Shown here piece after piece: positions 45,201 through 52,563 of a stretch of DNA of 64,000 nucleotides. The notes beneath the pieces were generated by a model. That model searched no databases. It saw only the letters and a list, made by a program, of their open reading frames with translations, and was not told the origin of the DNA. Source of the stretch: Adhaeribacter aquaticus DSM 16391. GTDB lineage: Bacteria; Bacteroidota; Bacteroidia; Cytophagales; Hymenobacteraceae. The position numbers and the translations under genes were made by a program. Position 1 is the first letter of the stretch, and each line of letters begins with the position of its first letter. The DNA lies in NCBI RefSeq assembly GCF_000473365.1, contig NZ_KI421517.1, positions 765,363 to 829,362 of the forward strand, written 5' to 3'.

Positions 45201-45804
45201 GAGTTATACCTTTCAGAGCAGCTACATCGAGAACGTAGGCAATGGCAAGTTCCAGATCAAAGCGTTACCCATGCCGGCGCAGGTAGCCCCGGTGTTCGGC
45301 ATGGTGGCTTCGGATTACAACCAGGACGGCAACCTGGACTTGCTGCTGGCGGGTAACTCCTATGCTCCGGAAACGGCAGTAGGTTATTACGATGCCGCTT
45401 ATGGTACTTTACTAACGGGTAATGGTAAAGGAGGCTTTGCCGCAGTAGCGCCCAAGCAAACAGGTTTTGCCGTGAAAGGAGATGCTAAAGCGATGGTGCA
45501 GTTGTTAACCAGGGATAAAGAGCCATTAGTACTGGTGAGTCAGAACAGTGACAGCCTGAAAGTATTCCGCAGCAAAGCAAAAGCAGAGTACCAGGTAGTG
45601 CCCCTGCAGGCTACCGATGCTTATGCTGAGCTGGAGTTCAACAACGGTAAGAAACGCAGAGAAGAATTCTGCTATGGAACCACTTACCTCTCCCAATCTT
45701 GTAGAACTTTGGTAGGTAAAGACTTAGCTTCTGTGTACATAACTAATTCTCAGGGCAAACGCCGGCAGATAAATTTAGATCCGAAAGTAATTGCTCTTAA
45801 ATAG
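42271..45804 (+). CDS. FG-GAP/VCBS-repeat lipoprotein with ASPIC/UnbV domain, copy A
   Basis: The 1,177-residue lipoprotein (lipobox FTQC, Cys19) contains several FG-GAP repeats with calcium-binding D-x-N/D-x-DG loops (GDVNNDGLQDLYF, DYDQDGDLDLFV) forming probable beta-propellers, and an ASPIC/UnbV segment (LNLRLQGAAPNREGIGATIRIKYKG, VDPTVHFGLGKTAVVDSLEVIWPGG). Such proteins are exposed and thought to bind carbohydrate or mediate adhesion. Residues about 454-1147 are encoded by a 2,084-bp tract repeated inverted in the gene at 47223-50747. The N-terminal third is similar but diverged. I use the ATG at 42271, which starts the signal peptide, rather than the frame's earlier start at 42250. Confidence 0.88.
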   Translation: MKIKYLFFFSPLLFLFTQCNLIKQKEPLFTLLSPGDTGVKFNNTITETDTFNVLTFGYIYNGGGVAVGDVNNDGLQDLYFSGNMVSSKLYLNKGNFKFEDITLSSGTGTKTWINGVTMADVNQDGLLDIYASTVNPIAGQPQTPNLLFINQGLNKEGKPTFKEEAKSYGLTDAGSSTQATFFDFDQDGDLDMYLLRNAPDGTMNPNIYRPKVANGQSPSNDRLYRNNGDNTFTNISKEAGIQMEGRGLGMAISDINQDGWPDIYAANDFLTNDLLWINNKNGTFTNQAAQYLKHSSYNGMGTDIADYNNDGLPDIIEMDMLPEDNKRQKTTMDGPNYDRFQLNKRLGYENQYVRNTLQLNNGNGTFSEIGQLAGVYATDWSWSPLFADYDNDGLRDLFITNGYLKDMTDLDYMHYRSEESMFGSAEAIEAKLKTEFNKLKSVVIPNYIYQNRGDLTFADKTKDWGLEEPSNSNGAAYADLDNDGDLDLVVNNLNSEAFIYQNNAQQLNQNHYLNLRLQGAAPNREGIGATIRIKYKGQQQFYEHYPTRGYQSSVDPTVHFGLGKTAVVDSLEVIWPGGRYQLLRNVKPNQILVLDIRQATGTKPAPKPAPAPLFTEASSSFGIAYKHEEDDFIDFKNQPLMPHKLSQGGPGLAVGDVNGDGLDDFFVGGSARRSGTIFYQNHQGKFTSRPLTSVPNTEDDMGALFFDADNDKDLDLYVATGGNEYLNMPQNYLHRLYKNDGKGNFTLDENALPRITSSGSCVTAADYDQDGDLDLFVGGRNNPRQYPMPGQSCLLRNNGGTFTNQTASLCKELETIGMVTTALWTDFDQDGQVDLLVAGEWMPLTFFKNNKGKFTNVTASTGLTHTEGWWNSLLAADFDNDGDMDYVGGNLGLNSRYKASPEQPVTIVAKDFDKSGNVDPVMGYYIQGQNYPAPARDALTDQMVMMRKRFPRYADYAETTFEKLFTKEELEGAYTARSYTFQSSYIENVGNGKFQIKALPMPAQVAPVFGMVASDYNQDGNLDLLLAGNSYAPETAVGYYDAAYGTLLTGNGKGGFAAVAPKQTGFAVKGDAKAMVQLLTRDKEPLVLVSQNSDSLKVFRSKAKAEYQVVPLQATDAYAELEFNNGKKRREEFCYGTTYLSQSCRTLVGKDLASVYITNSQGKRRQINLDPKVIALK
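43630..45713. repeat. Inverted repeat copy A, 2,084 bp
   Basis: This tract is nearly identical in reverse orientation to 47314-49397; both are 2,084 bp with no indel, and encode the same residues. The only difference I noted is at 45699 (T versus C). Identity falls off at codons just outside both ends. Confidence 0.9.
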
Positions 45805-45836
45805 AAGGAAATTAGATTCAGTTAAATCAATAGTAA

Positions 45837-45870
45837 AAACAAAGGCGGCCAAGATTGACCGCCTTTGTTT
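45837..45870. terminator. Bidirectional terminator between FG-GAP copy A and GH27
   Basis: AAACAAAGGCGG (45837-45848) pairs exactly with CCGCCTTTGTTT (45859-45870), with A- and T-runs. It lies between the convergent ends of copy A and the GH27 gene. Confidence 0.85.
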
Positions 45871-45884
45871 TTAAACCTACAAAA

Positions 45885-47123
45885 TCATTTTGTTAGCAAT
45901 AACATGGTTACATCATGCTTGGGTATAACGGTTTTAAAATCTTTCTTGGTCGTGCCTACATCTTTCTTAGTCCAAAGATTACGCACTTTATAAGTCACTT
46001 TATTTGTATTCAACTCCATTTTAGATAGATCATCGGTAATGGGGTTATCTTTCCATTTAAACTCTACCGTTTGCGGTTGTTCAGAACGATTAAGAAAACA
46101 AATGGCCCAATTCCCATTACTTAATGGCTTTAACCACGTTTCGATTCCGTCTTTAGAAGAATGCCGAAATCCCTGAATTCCTAACTTATCCTGATTTACT
46201 GCAATTACTTCCTTGTTTGTCAGGACTTGAACCGTTTCCTTGCTCATCTTGCGCAAATCATTACCGGCAATTAAAGGTGCAGCTAACATGGTCCAGATAG
46301 AAAAATGAGCCCGATCTTCATTAACAACCATACCATTTCCTACTTCCAGCATGTCCGGGTCGTTCCAATGGCCGGGACCAGCGTATTGCCGTAGCCCCTC
46401 TTGCTTATCAGCTATTTTCATTACGCCCCAGGATTTCCAGGTGCCATGGTCTTCCACACAATCAAAACAGTTAAAGATATCACCAGTAGTCCGCCACAAG
46501 TGCCCTACCGATTGGCCCCAGGTCCAGGGTTTATCAGTACCCCACTCACAGATACTTAAAACCATAGGTCGGCCAGCCTGGCGTATTGCTGCCGTAAAAG
46601 TTTTATAAGCACCCTCCGCCTTTAAGCCTTCGGTGTTGCACCAATCATATTTTACATAGTCTACGTCCCAGCTGGCATAGGTTTTTGCATCCTGAAATTC
46701 GTAGCCGCGGCTACCCGGACGCCCCCCACAGGTTTGTGAACCCGCATCCGAATAAATACCAAACTTTAAGCCCTTCGCATGAATATAATCTGCCAAAGCT
46801 TTCATGCCCGATGGAAAACGTTTTGGGTCTTCATGAATAAAACCTAAACTATCGCGGTCCCCGTGCCAGCAATCATCAATATTGATGTACGTATAACCGG
46901 CATCTTTCATTCCGGTGGCCACCATGGCATCAGCTATTTCCCGGATCATTTTTTCATCGACGTTACAGGCAAATTTGTTCCAGCTGTTCCACCCCATAGG
47001 AGGCGTTAATGCCAATCCTTCAAATTTCTTGTAGTTCTGTACGTAGTTGTTTCCCTGACTAATGGCTGAAACTGACAGCGTTAAACTAAATACAAGGAGC
47101 AGTATTGTTTTAAAATGACACAT
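45885..47123 (-). CDS. Alpha-galactosidase, glycoside hydrolase family 27
   Basis: A 412-residue exported enzyme (signal MCHFKTILLLVFSLTLSVSA) with the GH27 fold: LTPPMGWNSWNKFACNV, YVKYDWCN with nucleophile Asp160, and TTGDIFNCF with acid/base Asp215. ICEWGTDKPWTWG and GHWNDPDMLEVGNG are also conserved. It removes terminal alpha-galactose, as from melibiose, raffinose or galactomannan; some relatives act on alpha-GalNAc. The gene is enclosed by the two inverted 2,084-bp tracts, so recombination between them could reverse its orientation. It is transcribed toward copy A. Confidence 0.94.
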   Translation of the reverse strand: MCHFKTILLLVFSLTLSVSAISQGNNYVQNYKKFEGLALTPPMGWNSWNKFACNVDEKMIREIADAMVATGMKDAGYTYINIDDCWHGDRDSLGFIHEDPKRFPSGMKALADYIHAKGLKFGIYSDAGSQTCGGRPGSRGYEFQDAKTYASWDVDYVKYDWCNTEGLKAEGAYKTFTAAIRQAGRPMVLSICEWGTDKPWTWGQSVGHLWRTTGDIFNCFDCVEDHGTWKSWGVMKIADKQEGLRQYAGPGHWNDPDMLEVGNGMVVNEDRAHFSIWTMLAAPLIAGNDLRKMSKETVQVLTNKEVIAVNQDKLGIQGFRHSSKDGIETWLKPLSNGNWAICFLNRSEQPQTVEFKWKDNPITDDLSKMELNTNKVTYKVRNLWTKKDVGTTKKDFKTVIPKHDVTMLLLTK

Positions 47124-47191
47124 AAACTTTGTTTAAGTTAGACGTTTGTTTTTTAAGTGAATAGAATTAAAGCTTTTTGTTGAGTACAATC

Positions 47192-47214
47192 AAAAGAAGA
47201 TGTTACCTTCTTTT
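47192..47214 (-). terminator. Hairpin after FG-GAP copy B
   Basis: AAAAGAAG (47192-47199) pairs with CTTCTTTT (47207-47214). It lies just after the copy B stop codon on the minus strand, with a modest T-tail. Confidence 0.5.
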
Positions 47215-47222
47215 TTGTTGGG

Positions 47223-50200
47223 TTAAATACCAGCAACAGATCTCCCAGCCAGATCGATGGCTCGCTTATTTCCTTTAAAATCAGTAATAGTAACTTTGGA
47301 TGCATTTTGCACCACCAAAGTTCTACAGGATTGGGAGAGGTAAGTGGTTCCATAGCAGAATTCTTCTCTGCGTTTCTTACCGTTGTTGAACTCCAGCTCA
47401 GCATAAGCATCGGTAGCCTGCAGGGGCACTACCTGGTACTCTGCTTTTGCTTTGCTGCGGAATACTTTCAGGCTGTCACTGTTCTGACTCACCAGTACTA
47501 ATGGCTCTTTATCCCTGGTTAACAACTGCACCATCGCTTTAGCATCTCCTTTCACGGCAAAACCTGTTTGCTTGGGCGCTACTGCGGCAAAGCCTCCTTT
47601 ACCATTACCCGTTAGTAAAGTACCATAAGCGGCATCGTAATAACCTACTGCCGTTTCCGGAGCATAGGAGTTACCCGCCAGCAGCAAGTCCAGGTTGCCG
47701 TCCTGGTTGTAATCCGAAGCCACCATGCCGAACACCGGGGCTACCTGCGCCGGCATGGGTAACGCTTTGATCTGGAACTTGCCATTGCCTACGTTCTCGA
47801 TGTAGCTGCTCTGAAAGGTATAACTCCTGGCCGTATAAGCGCCTTCCAGTTCTTCTTTTGTAAACAGCTTTTCAAAAGTAGTCTCGGCATAATCCGCATA
47901 CCGGGGGAAACGCTTGCGCATCATCACCATCTGATCGGTAAGCGCATCCCGGGCGGGTGCCGGGTAATTCTGCCCCTGGATATAATAGCCCATTACCGGA
48001 TCCACGTTACCGCTCTTGTCAAAGTCTTTGGCCACAATGGTTACCGGCTGCTCCGGCGAAGCTTTATAGCGGGAGTTCAGCCCTAAGTTACCACCTACAT
48101 AATCCATGTCTCCATCATTATCAAAGTCTGCGGCCAGTAAACTGTTCCACCAGCCTTCGGTATGGGTTAAACCTGTACTGGCGGTTACATTGGTAAATTT
48201 GCCTTTGTTGTTCTTAAAGAAAGTCAGCGGCATCCACTCGCCGGCTACCAGTAAGTCTACCTGCCCGTCCTGGTCAAAGTCTGTCCACAAAGCGGTCGTC
48301 ACCATACCAATCGTCTCCAGCTCTTTACACAAGCTGGCGGTCTGGTTGGTAAAGGTGCCGCCATTGTTTCTGAGCAAACAGCTCTGCCCCGGCATCGGGT
48401 ACTGCCGCGGATTATTGCGGCCACCTACAAACAAATCCAGATCCCCGTCCTGATCATAATCAGCGGCCGTTACACAAGAGCCGCTGCTGGTAATGCGTGG
48501 CAAAGCATTTTCATCTAAGGTAAAGTTGCCTTTGCCATCATTCTTGTATAAGCGATGCAGATAGTTCTGGGGCATGTTCAGGTATTCATTGCCACCAGTG
48601 GCTACATACAAGTCTAAGTCTTTATCGTTATCGGCATCAAAAAACAAAGCACCCATGTCATCTTCGGTGTTGGGCACTGAAGTTAAAGGCCGGGAAGTAA
48701 ACTTGCCCTGGTGGTTCTGGTAAAAGATGGTGCCGCTGCGGCGGGCGCTGCCGCCCACAAAAAAGTCATCCAGGCCATCTCCGTTGACATCACCTACGGC
48801 TAAACCGGGTCCTCCCTGCGAGAGCTTGTGGGGCATTAAGGGCTGGTTCTTGAAGTCAATAAAATCATCTTCTTCGTGTTTGTAAGCAATGCCAAAAGAA
48901 GAAGATGCTTCTGTGAACAAAGGTGCTGGTGCTGGTTTAGGGGCAGGTTTGGTGCCCGTAGCCTGGCGGATATCTAAAACCAGGATCTGGTTGGGCTTAA
49001 CGTTGCGAAGTAGCTGGTACCTGCCACCCGGCCAGATAACTTCTAAAGAATCAACAACAGCTGTTTTACCTAAACCAAAGTGTACTGTCGGGTCTACCGA
49101 GGATTGGTAGCCGCGGGTAGGGTAGTGTTCATAGAACTGCTGTTGGCCTTTGTATTTGATCCGGATAGTGGCACCGATACCTTCCCGGTTGGGAGCTGCT
49201 CCCTGCAGACGCAGGTTCAGGTAGTGGTTCTGGTTTAGCTGCTGGGCGTTGTTCTGGTAGATGAAGGCTTCGCTGTTGAGGTTGTTGACCACCAGGTCCA
49301 GATCACCGTCATTGTCTAAGTCTGCATAAGCGGCTCCATTGGAATTGGATGGCTCCTCCAGTCCCCAATCCTTCGTCTTGTCGGCAAACGTCAGGTCACC
49401 CCTGTTCTGATAAATATAATTCGGGATTTTTACTTTAGGCGCACCCGCTAACTCTTTCTCTCTTTCCTTCACCGAAGAGGCATCTCCAAAACTAATAGCA
49501 TCCTGCTGGTAATGCACATAATCTAAATCGGTAATATCCCGAACATACCCATTGGTAATAAATAAGTCGCGCAAACCATCGTTGTCATAATCAGCAAAGA
49601 GCGGACTCCAACTCCAGTCGGTAGCATATACCCCGGCCAGTTGACCTATCTCGCTGAACGTGCCGTTGCCATTGTTTAACTGCAGGCTGTTCCGGATATA
49701 CTGTATTTCGTAGCCCATTTTTTTATTCAACTCAAAGCGGTCGTAGTTGGGCCCATCCATGGTGGTTTTCTGCCGTTTATTATCTTCCGGCAGCATGTCC
49801 AGCACCATTATATCTACTAATCCATCGTTGTTAAAGTCTGTAATATCAGTACCCATAGCATTGTAGCTGGTGTGCTTCAGGTATTGGGCGGCTTTATTGG
49901 AGAAGGTGCCATTTTTATTATTTATCCAAAGTAAATCATTACTTATAAAATCATTAGCCGCATAAATATCCGGCCAGCCATCCTGGTTAATATCACTAAT
50001 TCCTACCCCTAGCCCCCAGCCTTCCGTCTGAATTCCGGCTTCTTTGGAGACATCCGTAAATGTGTTATTGCCATTATTCCGGTAAAGCCGATCGGTATTA
50101 TTGTTTTGGCCCCGGGTAAGCTTATAATTAGGGTTATTTCGATTAGTTCTATCGGAGGCATTGGTGAGCAAGTACATGTCCAGGTCACCGTCCTGATCGT

Positions 50201-50747
50201 AATCAAGAAAAGCAGCTTGCGTACTATAACCTTTATCAGCTAAGCCATAAGCCTGCGCCTCCTCCTTAAAGCTTAGGTTTCCTGTTTTATCAATTCCCTT
50301 ATTTATAAACAGGAGATTAGGCGCGCCTTCTATGCTATTGGGTTTGATGGTGCATACATAAATATCTAAAAGGCCATCCTGGTTAATATCAACCATGGTT
50401 ACGCCAGTTACCCAAAGGTTAGTATTTACTCCAGCCGGAGCACTAATATCCTCAAATTTTAATTTGCCTTTATTTAAATATAACTTACTAGAAACCAGGT
50501 TGCCTCCAAAAAATAAATCGGTTAATCCATCATTATTTACATCACCGGCGGCTACGCCTGCGCCGTTATAGATATAAATAAAATTTAAAATGTTCAGGGA
50601 ATCGTTTTCCGAAATGGTGTTACTAAAATTTATACCTGTATCTGTTGATTTTAGTAAGGTATACAACGGCTTCTCCCTTTTAAAGAAGTGGCATTGCGGC
50701 AGAAGCGCAAGAGAAAAAAATAAAAGTAGAAGGGATTTAAAATTCAT
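47223..50747 (-). CDS. FG-GAP/VCBS-repeat lipoprotein with ASPIC/UnbV domain, copy B
   Basis: The 1,174-residue lipoprotein (lipobox LPQC, Cys19) is a full paralogue of copy A in the opposite orientation. Residues about 451-1145 match copy A in sequence, while the N-terminal region (SENDSLNILNFIYIYNGAGVAAGDVNNDGLTDLFF) is similar but diverged, and the C-terminal tail (VQNASKVTITDFKGNKRAIDLAGRSVAGI, given in parts) differs from copy A's tail. This pattern suggests recent gene conversion or recombination limited to the middle. It ends 100 bp after the GH27 gene's start codon and may share control with it. Confidence 0.88.
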   Translation of the reverse strand: MNFKSLLLLFFSLALLPQCHFFKREKPLYTLLKSTDTGINFSNTISENDSLNILNFIYIYNGAGVAAGDVNNDGLTDLFFGGNLVSSKLYLNKGKLKFEDISAPAGVNTNLWVTGVTMVDINQDGLLDIYVCTIKPNSIEGAPNLLFINKGIDKTGNLSFKEEAQAYGLADKGYSTQAAFLDYDQDGDLDMYLLTNASDRTNRNNPNYKLTRGQNNNTDRLYRNNGNNTFTDVSKEAGIQTEGWGLGVGISDINQDGWPDIYAANDFISNDLLWINNKNGTFSNKAAQYLKHTSYNAMGTDITDFNNDGLVDIMVLDMLPEDNKRQKTTMDGPNYDRFELNKKMGYEIQYIRNSLQLNNGNGTFSEIGQLAGVYATDWSWSPLFADYDNDGLRDLFITNGYVRDITDLDYVHYQQDAISFGDASSVKEREKELAGAPKVKIPNYIYQNRGDLTFADKTKDWGLEEPSNSNGAAYADLDNDGDLDLVVNNLNSEAFIYQNNAQQLNQNHYLNLRLQGAAPNREGIGATIRIKYKGQQQFYEHYPTRGYQSSVDPTVHFGLGKTAVVDSLEVIWPGGRYQLLRNVKPNQILVLDIRQATGTKPAPKPAPAPLFTEASSSFGIAYKHEEDDFIDFKNQPLMPHKLSQGGPGLAVGDVNGDGLDDFFVGGSARRSGTIFYQNHQGKFTSRPLTSVPNTEDDMGALFFDADNDKDLDLYVATGGNEYLNMPQNYLHRLYKNDGKGNFTLDENALPRITSSGSCVTAADYDQDGDLDLFVGGRNNPRQYPMPGQSCLLRNNGGTFTNQTASLCKELETIGMVTTALWTDFDQDGQVDLLVAGEWMPLTFFKNNKGKFTNVTASTGLTHTEGWWNSLLAADFDNDGDMDYVGGNLGLNSRYKASPEQPVTIVAKDFDKSGNVDPVMGYYIQGQNYPAPARDALTDQMVMMRKRFPRYADYAETTFEKLFTKEELEGAYTARSYTFQSSYIENVGNGKFQIKALPMPAQVAPVFGMVASDYNQDGNLDLLLAGNSYAPETAVGYYDAAYGTLLTGNGKGGFAAVAPKQTGFAVKGDAKAMVQLLTRDKEPLVLVSQNSDSLKVFRSKAKAEYQVVPLQATDAYAELEFNNGKKRREEFCYGTTYLSQSCRTLVVQNASKVTITDFKGNKRAIDLAGRSVAGI
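47314..49397. repeat. Inverted repeat copy B, 2,084 bp
   Basis: Reverse complement of 43630-45713. Just outside, at 49398, copy B has T where copy A has C, and beyond that the match becomes patchy, so these coordinates mark the near-identical core. Confidence 0.9.
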
Positions 50748-50918
50748 TGAAAGCAGCTATTGAAGAAATAAAATGCAAGAGAGGAAGTTATCTATCAGAT
50801 TAAAAGTTCACCTTCACCAAAGGCAGTTGCCAAGGTTTGGAGCAGAAACAGGTTCTGAATGTTGACAGGTAGTAACATATATAACAACTACTTCATTCTG
50901 GTCTTTATCATAAGCAGC

Positions 50919-50947
50919 AAAGGCCTTGTAATTTTTACAAGGCCTTT
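50919..50947 (-). terminator. Terminator of the SusD-like gene
   Basis: AAAGGCCTTGTAA (50919-50931) pairs exactly with TTACAAGGCCTTT (50935-50947) around TTT. It is 54 bp past the stop of the minus-strand SusD-like gene. Confidence 0.75.
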
Positions 50948-51000
50948 TACTACAAATTAACCTACCACAAATTTGATTTTACAAATTCAGGTGTTAAGAA

Positions 51001-52533
51001 TTAATAACCAGAATTTTGTTTCAATTCTGAATTGCTAAGAATAGCTTGTTGCGGAATTGGCAGGATATCTTTTCCACTAGGAATAGTAATACCAAATTCG
51101 TCTCTTACATAATTCTTATGCTCACCTGATCTTCTTAATAAGAACCATAACGACATCTCACCAGATAACTCGTGACGGTATTCTTCTATGATGATATCTT
51201 TAAACGCTTTGTTAGCCGGAGCCGGAGCTAAACCAGCTCTTTTCCGTATGGTGTTATTGATTAATTCGCGCGCGGCAGCTTCCTGTCCGCTTCTCCATAA
51301 AGCTTCGGCCTTACTTACATAAACTTCACCTAAACGCATCATGATAACATTCTGACCATTGAAAATAGTCTGTGGGTTACCAGTACTGCCTCTTACGTTC
51401 GGATCTCTCCAGGTTTTTACACTGTAGTAACCTGAACGAAGACCATCAGAACCTTTCCAAGGCTTTTCTTTCGTGCCAAGAGTATTGATACCACCAAATA
51501 GTTCTTTCACTTTAGGATAAGCGCTAATTTGAATAGCCGGGCTAGGGTGTGTATCGCCTGGGCCAATTACAGTAGGCATCTTTCTTTTATCGTCCTGCTC
51601 AAAAGAAGTATACAATTTCGGATCGGCGTAGCCATAACCAAAGTTGGTAATTTCTTCCGGCATGTGGAAAGATGTAAACCAGATGGTTTCATCAGCGTGT
51701 CCCCAAGATTGATCAGCACCTTCTAAGAACTGTACTTCGAAAAGCGACTCATCATTATTCTGATTCGCATACTCGTGGATGTTAAGGAAATTTTCCTCTA
51801 ACTTATAACCACCCGCATCAATCATATCAAAGGTTTTAACTGCATCCGCATATTTCTTCTGCCACATTTCAGCAGAACCTTTATAAGCTAAAGCAGCACC
51901 TTTAGTAGCACGACCTAAGTTTGACCGGTCATTTTTATAGTTCCATGGTAACAGGTTAGCTGCCGTTTCCATGTCTTTAGCTACTTGCGCAAAAACTTCA
52001 TCCTGGGTGTTACGTGGGTGACGGCCTTCATCTGTTACAGTTTGTAATTCTAAAGGAACACCACCAAACATAGAAGCTAAATAATAATAGAATGTGCCTC
52101 TCAGAAAGTAAGCTTCCCCGTTTAACCGATTTGCTAAATCTTCGGTTATTACACCATCCGCTTTCATTTTAGCAACAATCGGGAATACAGAGTTAGCTCT
52201 GGCGATACCTTCGTAAGACTTAACCCAAGCAATGTTTAATGGGTCAAAGTTTGTTGGAACTTCATATGTTTCGAAGAAAACGTCAGCACCGTAATTGTGG
52301 AAATCCTGTGATAAGAAGTTAGCTCCATACCACAAAGATTTGTTCATAAAATCTGAATCGTGGAAGGTATCATAGATTGCGTTTACTAATCTAACACCAT
52401 CTTCAGGCTTCTTAAACAAAGATGCTTCGGAGATATTTCTAGTATCTGCCTCATCTAAAAAGTCCTTACAGCTTAGGGGCAGTAATGTAGCCACCCCCAA
52501 GGTAAGTATATATATACTTTTATTTAATTTCAT
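51001..52533 (-). CDS. SusD/RagB-family nutrient-binding outer-membrane lipoprotein
   Basis: A 510-residue surface lipoprotein (lipobox PLSC, Cys22, followed by KDFLDEADTRN). It has the SusD fold of TPR-like helices: NRLNGEAYFLRGTFYYYLASMFGGVPL, YKGSAEMWQKKYADAVKTFDMI and a C-terminal NTIRKRAGLAPAP/EYRHELSGEMSLWFLLRR stretch typical of the family. It captures a glycan and passes it to the SusC-like receptor encoded upstream (52564-55788), with 30 bp between them. The glycan is unknown. Confidence 0.94.
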   Translation of the reverse strand: MKLNKSIYILTLGVATLLPLSCKDFLDEADTRNISEASLFKKPEDGVRLVNAIYDTFHDSDFMNKSLWYGANFLSQDFHNYGADVFFETYEVPTNFDPLNIAWVKSYEGIARANSVFPIVAKMKADGVITEDLANRLNGEAYFLRGTFYYYLASMFGGVPLELQTVTDEGRHPRNTQDEVFAQVAKDMETAANLLPWNYKNDRSNLGRATKGAALAYKGSAEMWQKKYADAVKTFDMIDAGGYKLEENFLNIHEYANQNNDESLFEVQFLEGADQSWGHADETIWFTSFHMPEEITNFGYGYADPKLYTSFEQDDKRKMPTVIGPGDTHPSPAIQISAYPKVKELFGGINTLGTKEKPWKGSDGLRSGYYSVKTWRDPNVRGSTGNPQTIFNGQNVIMMRLGEVYVSKAEALWRSGQEAAARELINNTIRKRAGLAPAPANKAFKDIIIEEYRHELSGEMSLWFLLRRSGEHKNYVRDEFGITIPSGKDILPIPQQAILSNSELKQNSGY

Positions 52534-52563
52534 AAATTGATTAATGATATCTGTTACTTCTAA

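Noticed and set aside
42271-50747. Possible CRISPR or tandem-repeat array from the many similar D-x-D-x-DG loops
   Set aside because: The repeats are protein-level calcium-binding loops with varied spacing and codons, not DNA repeats with spacers.
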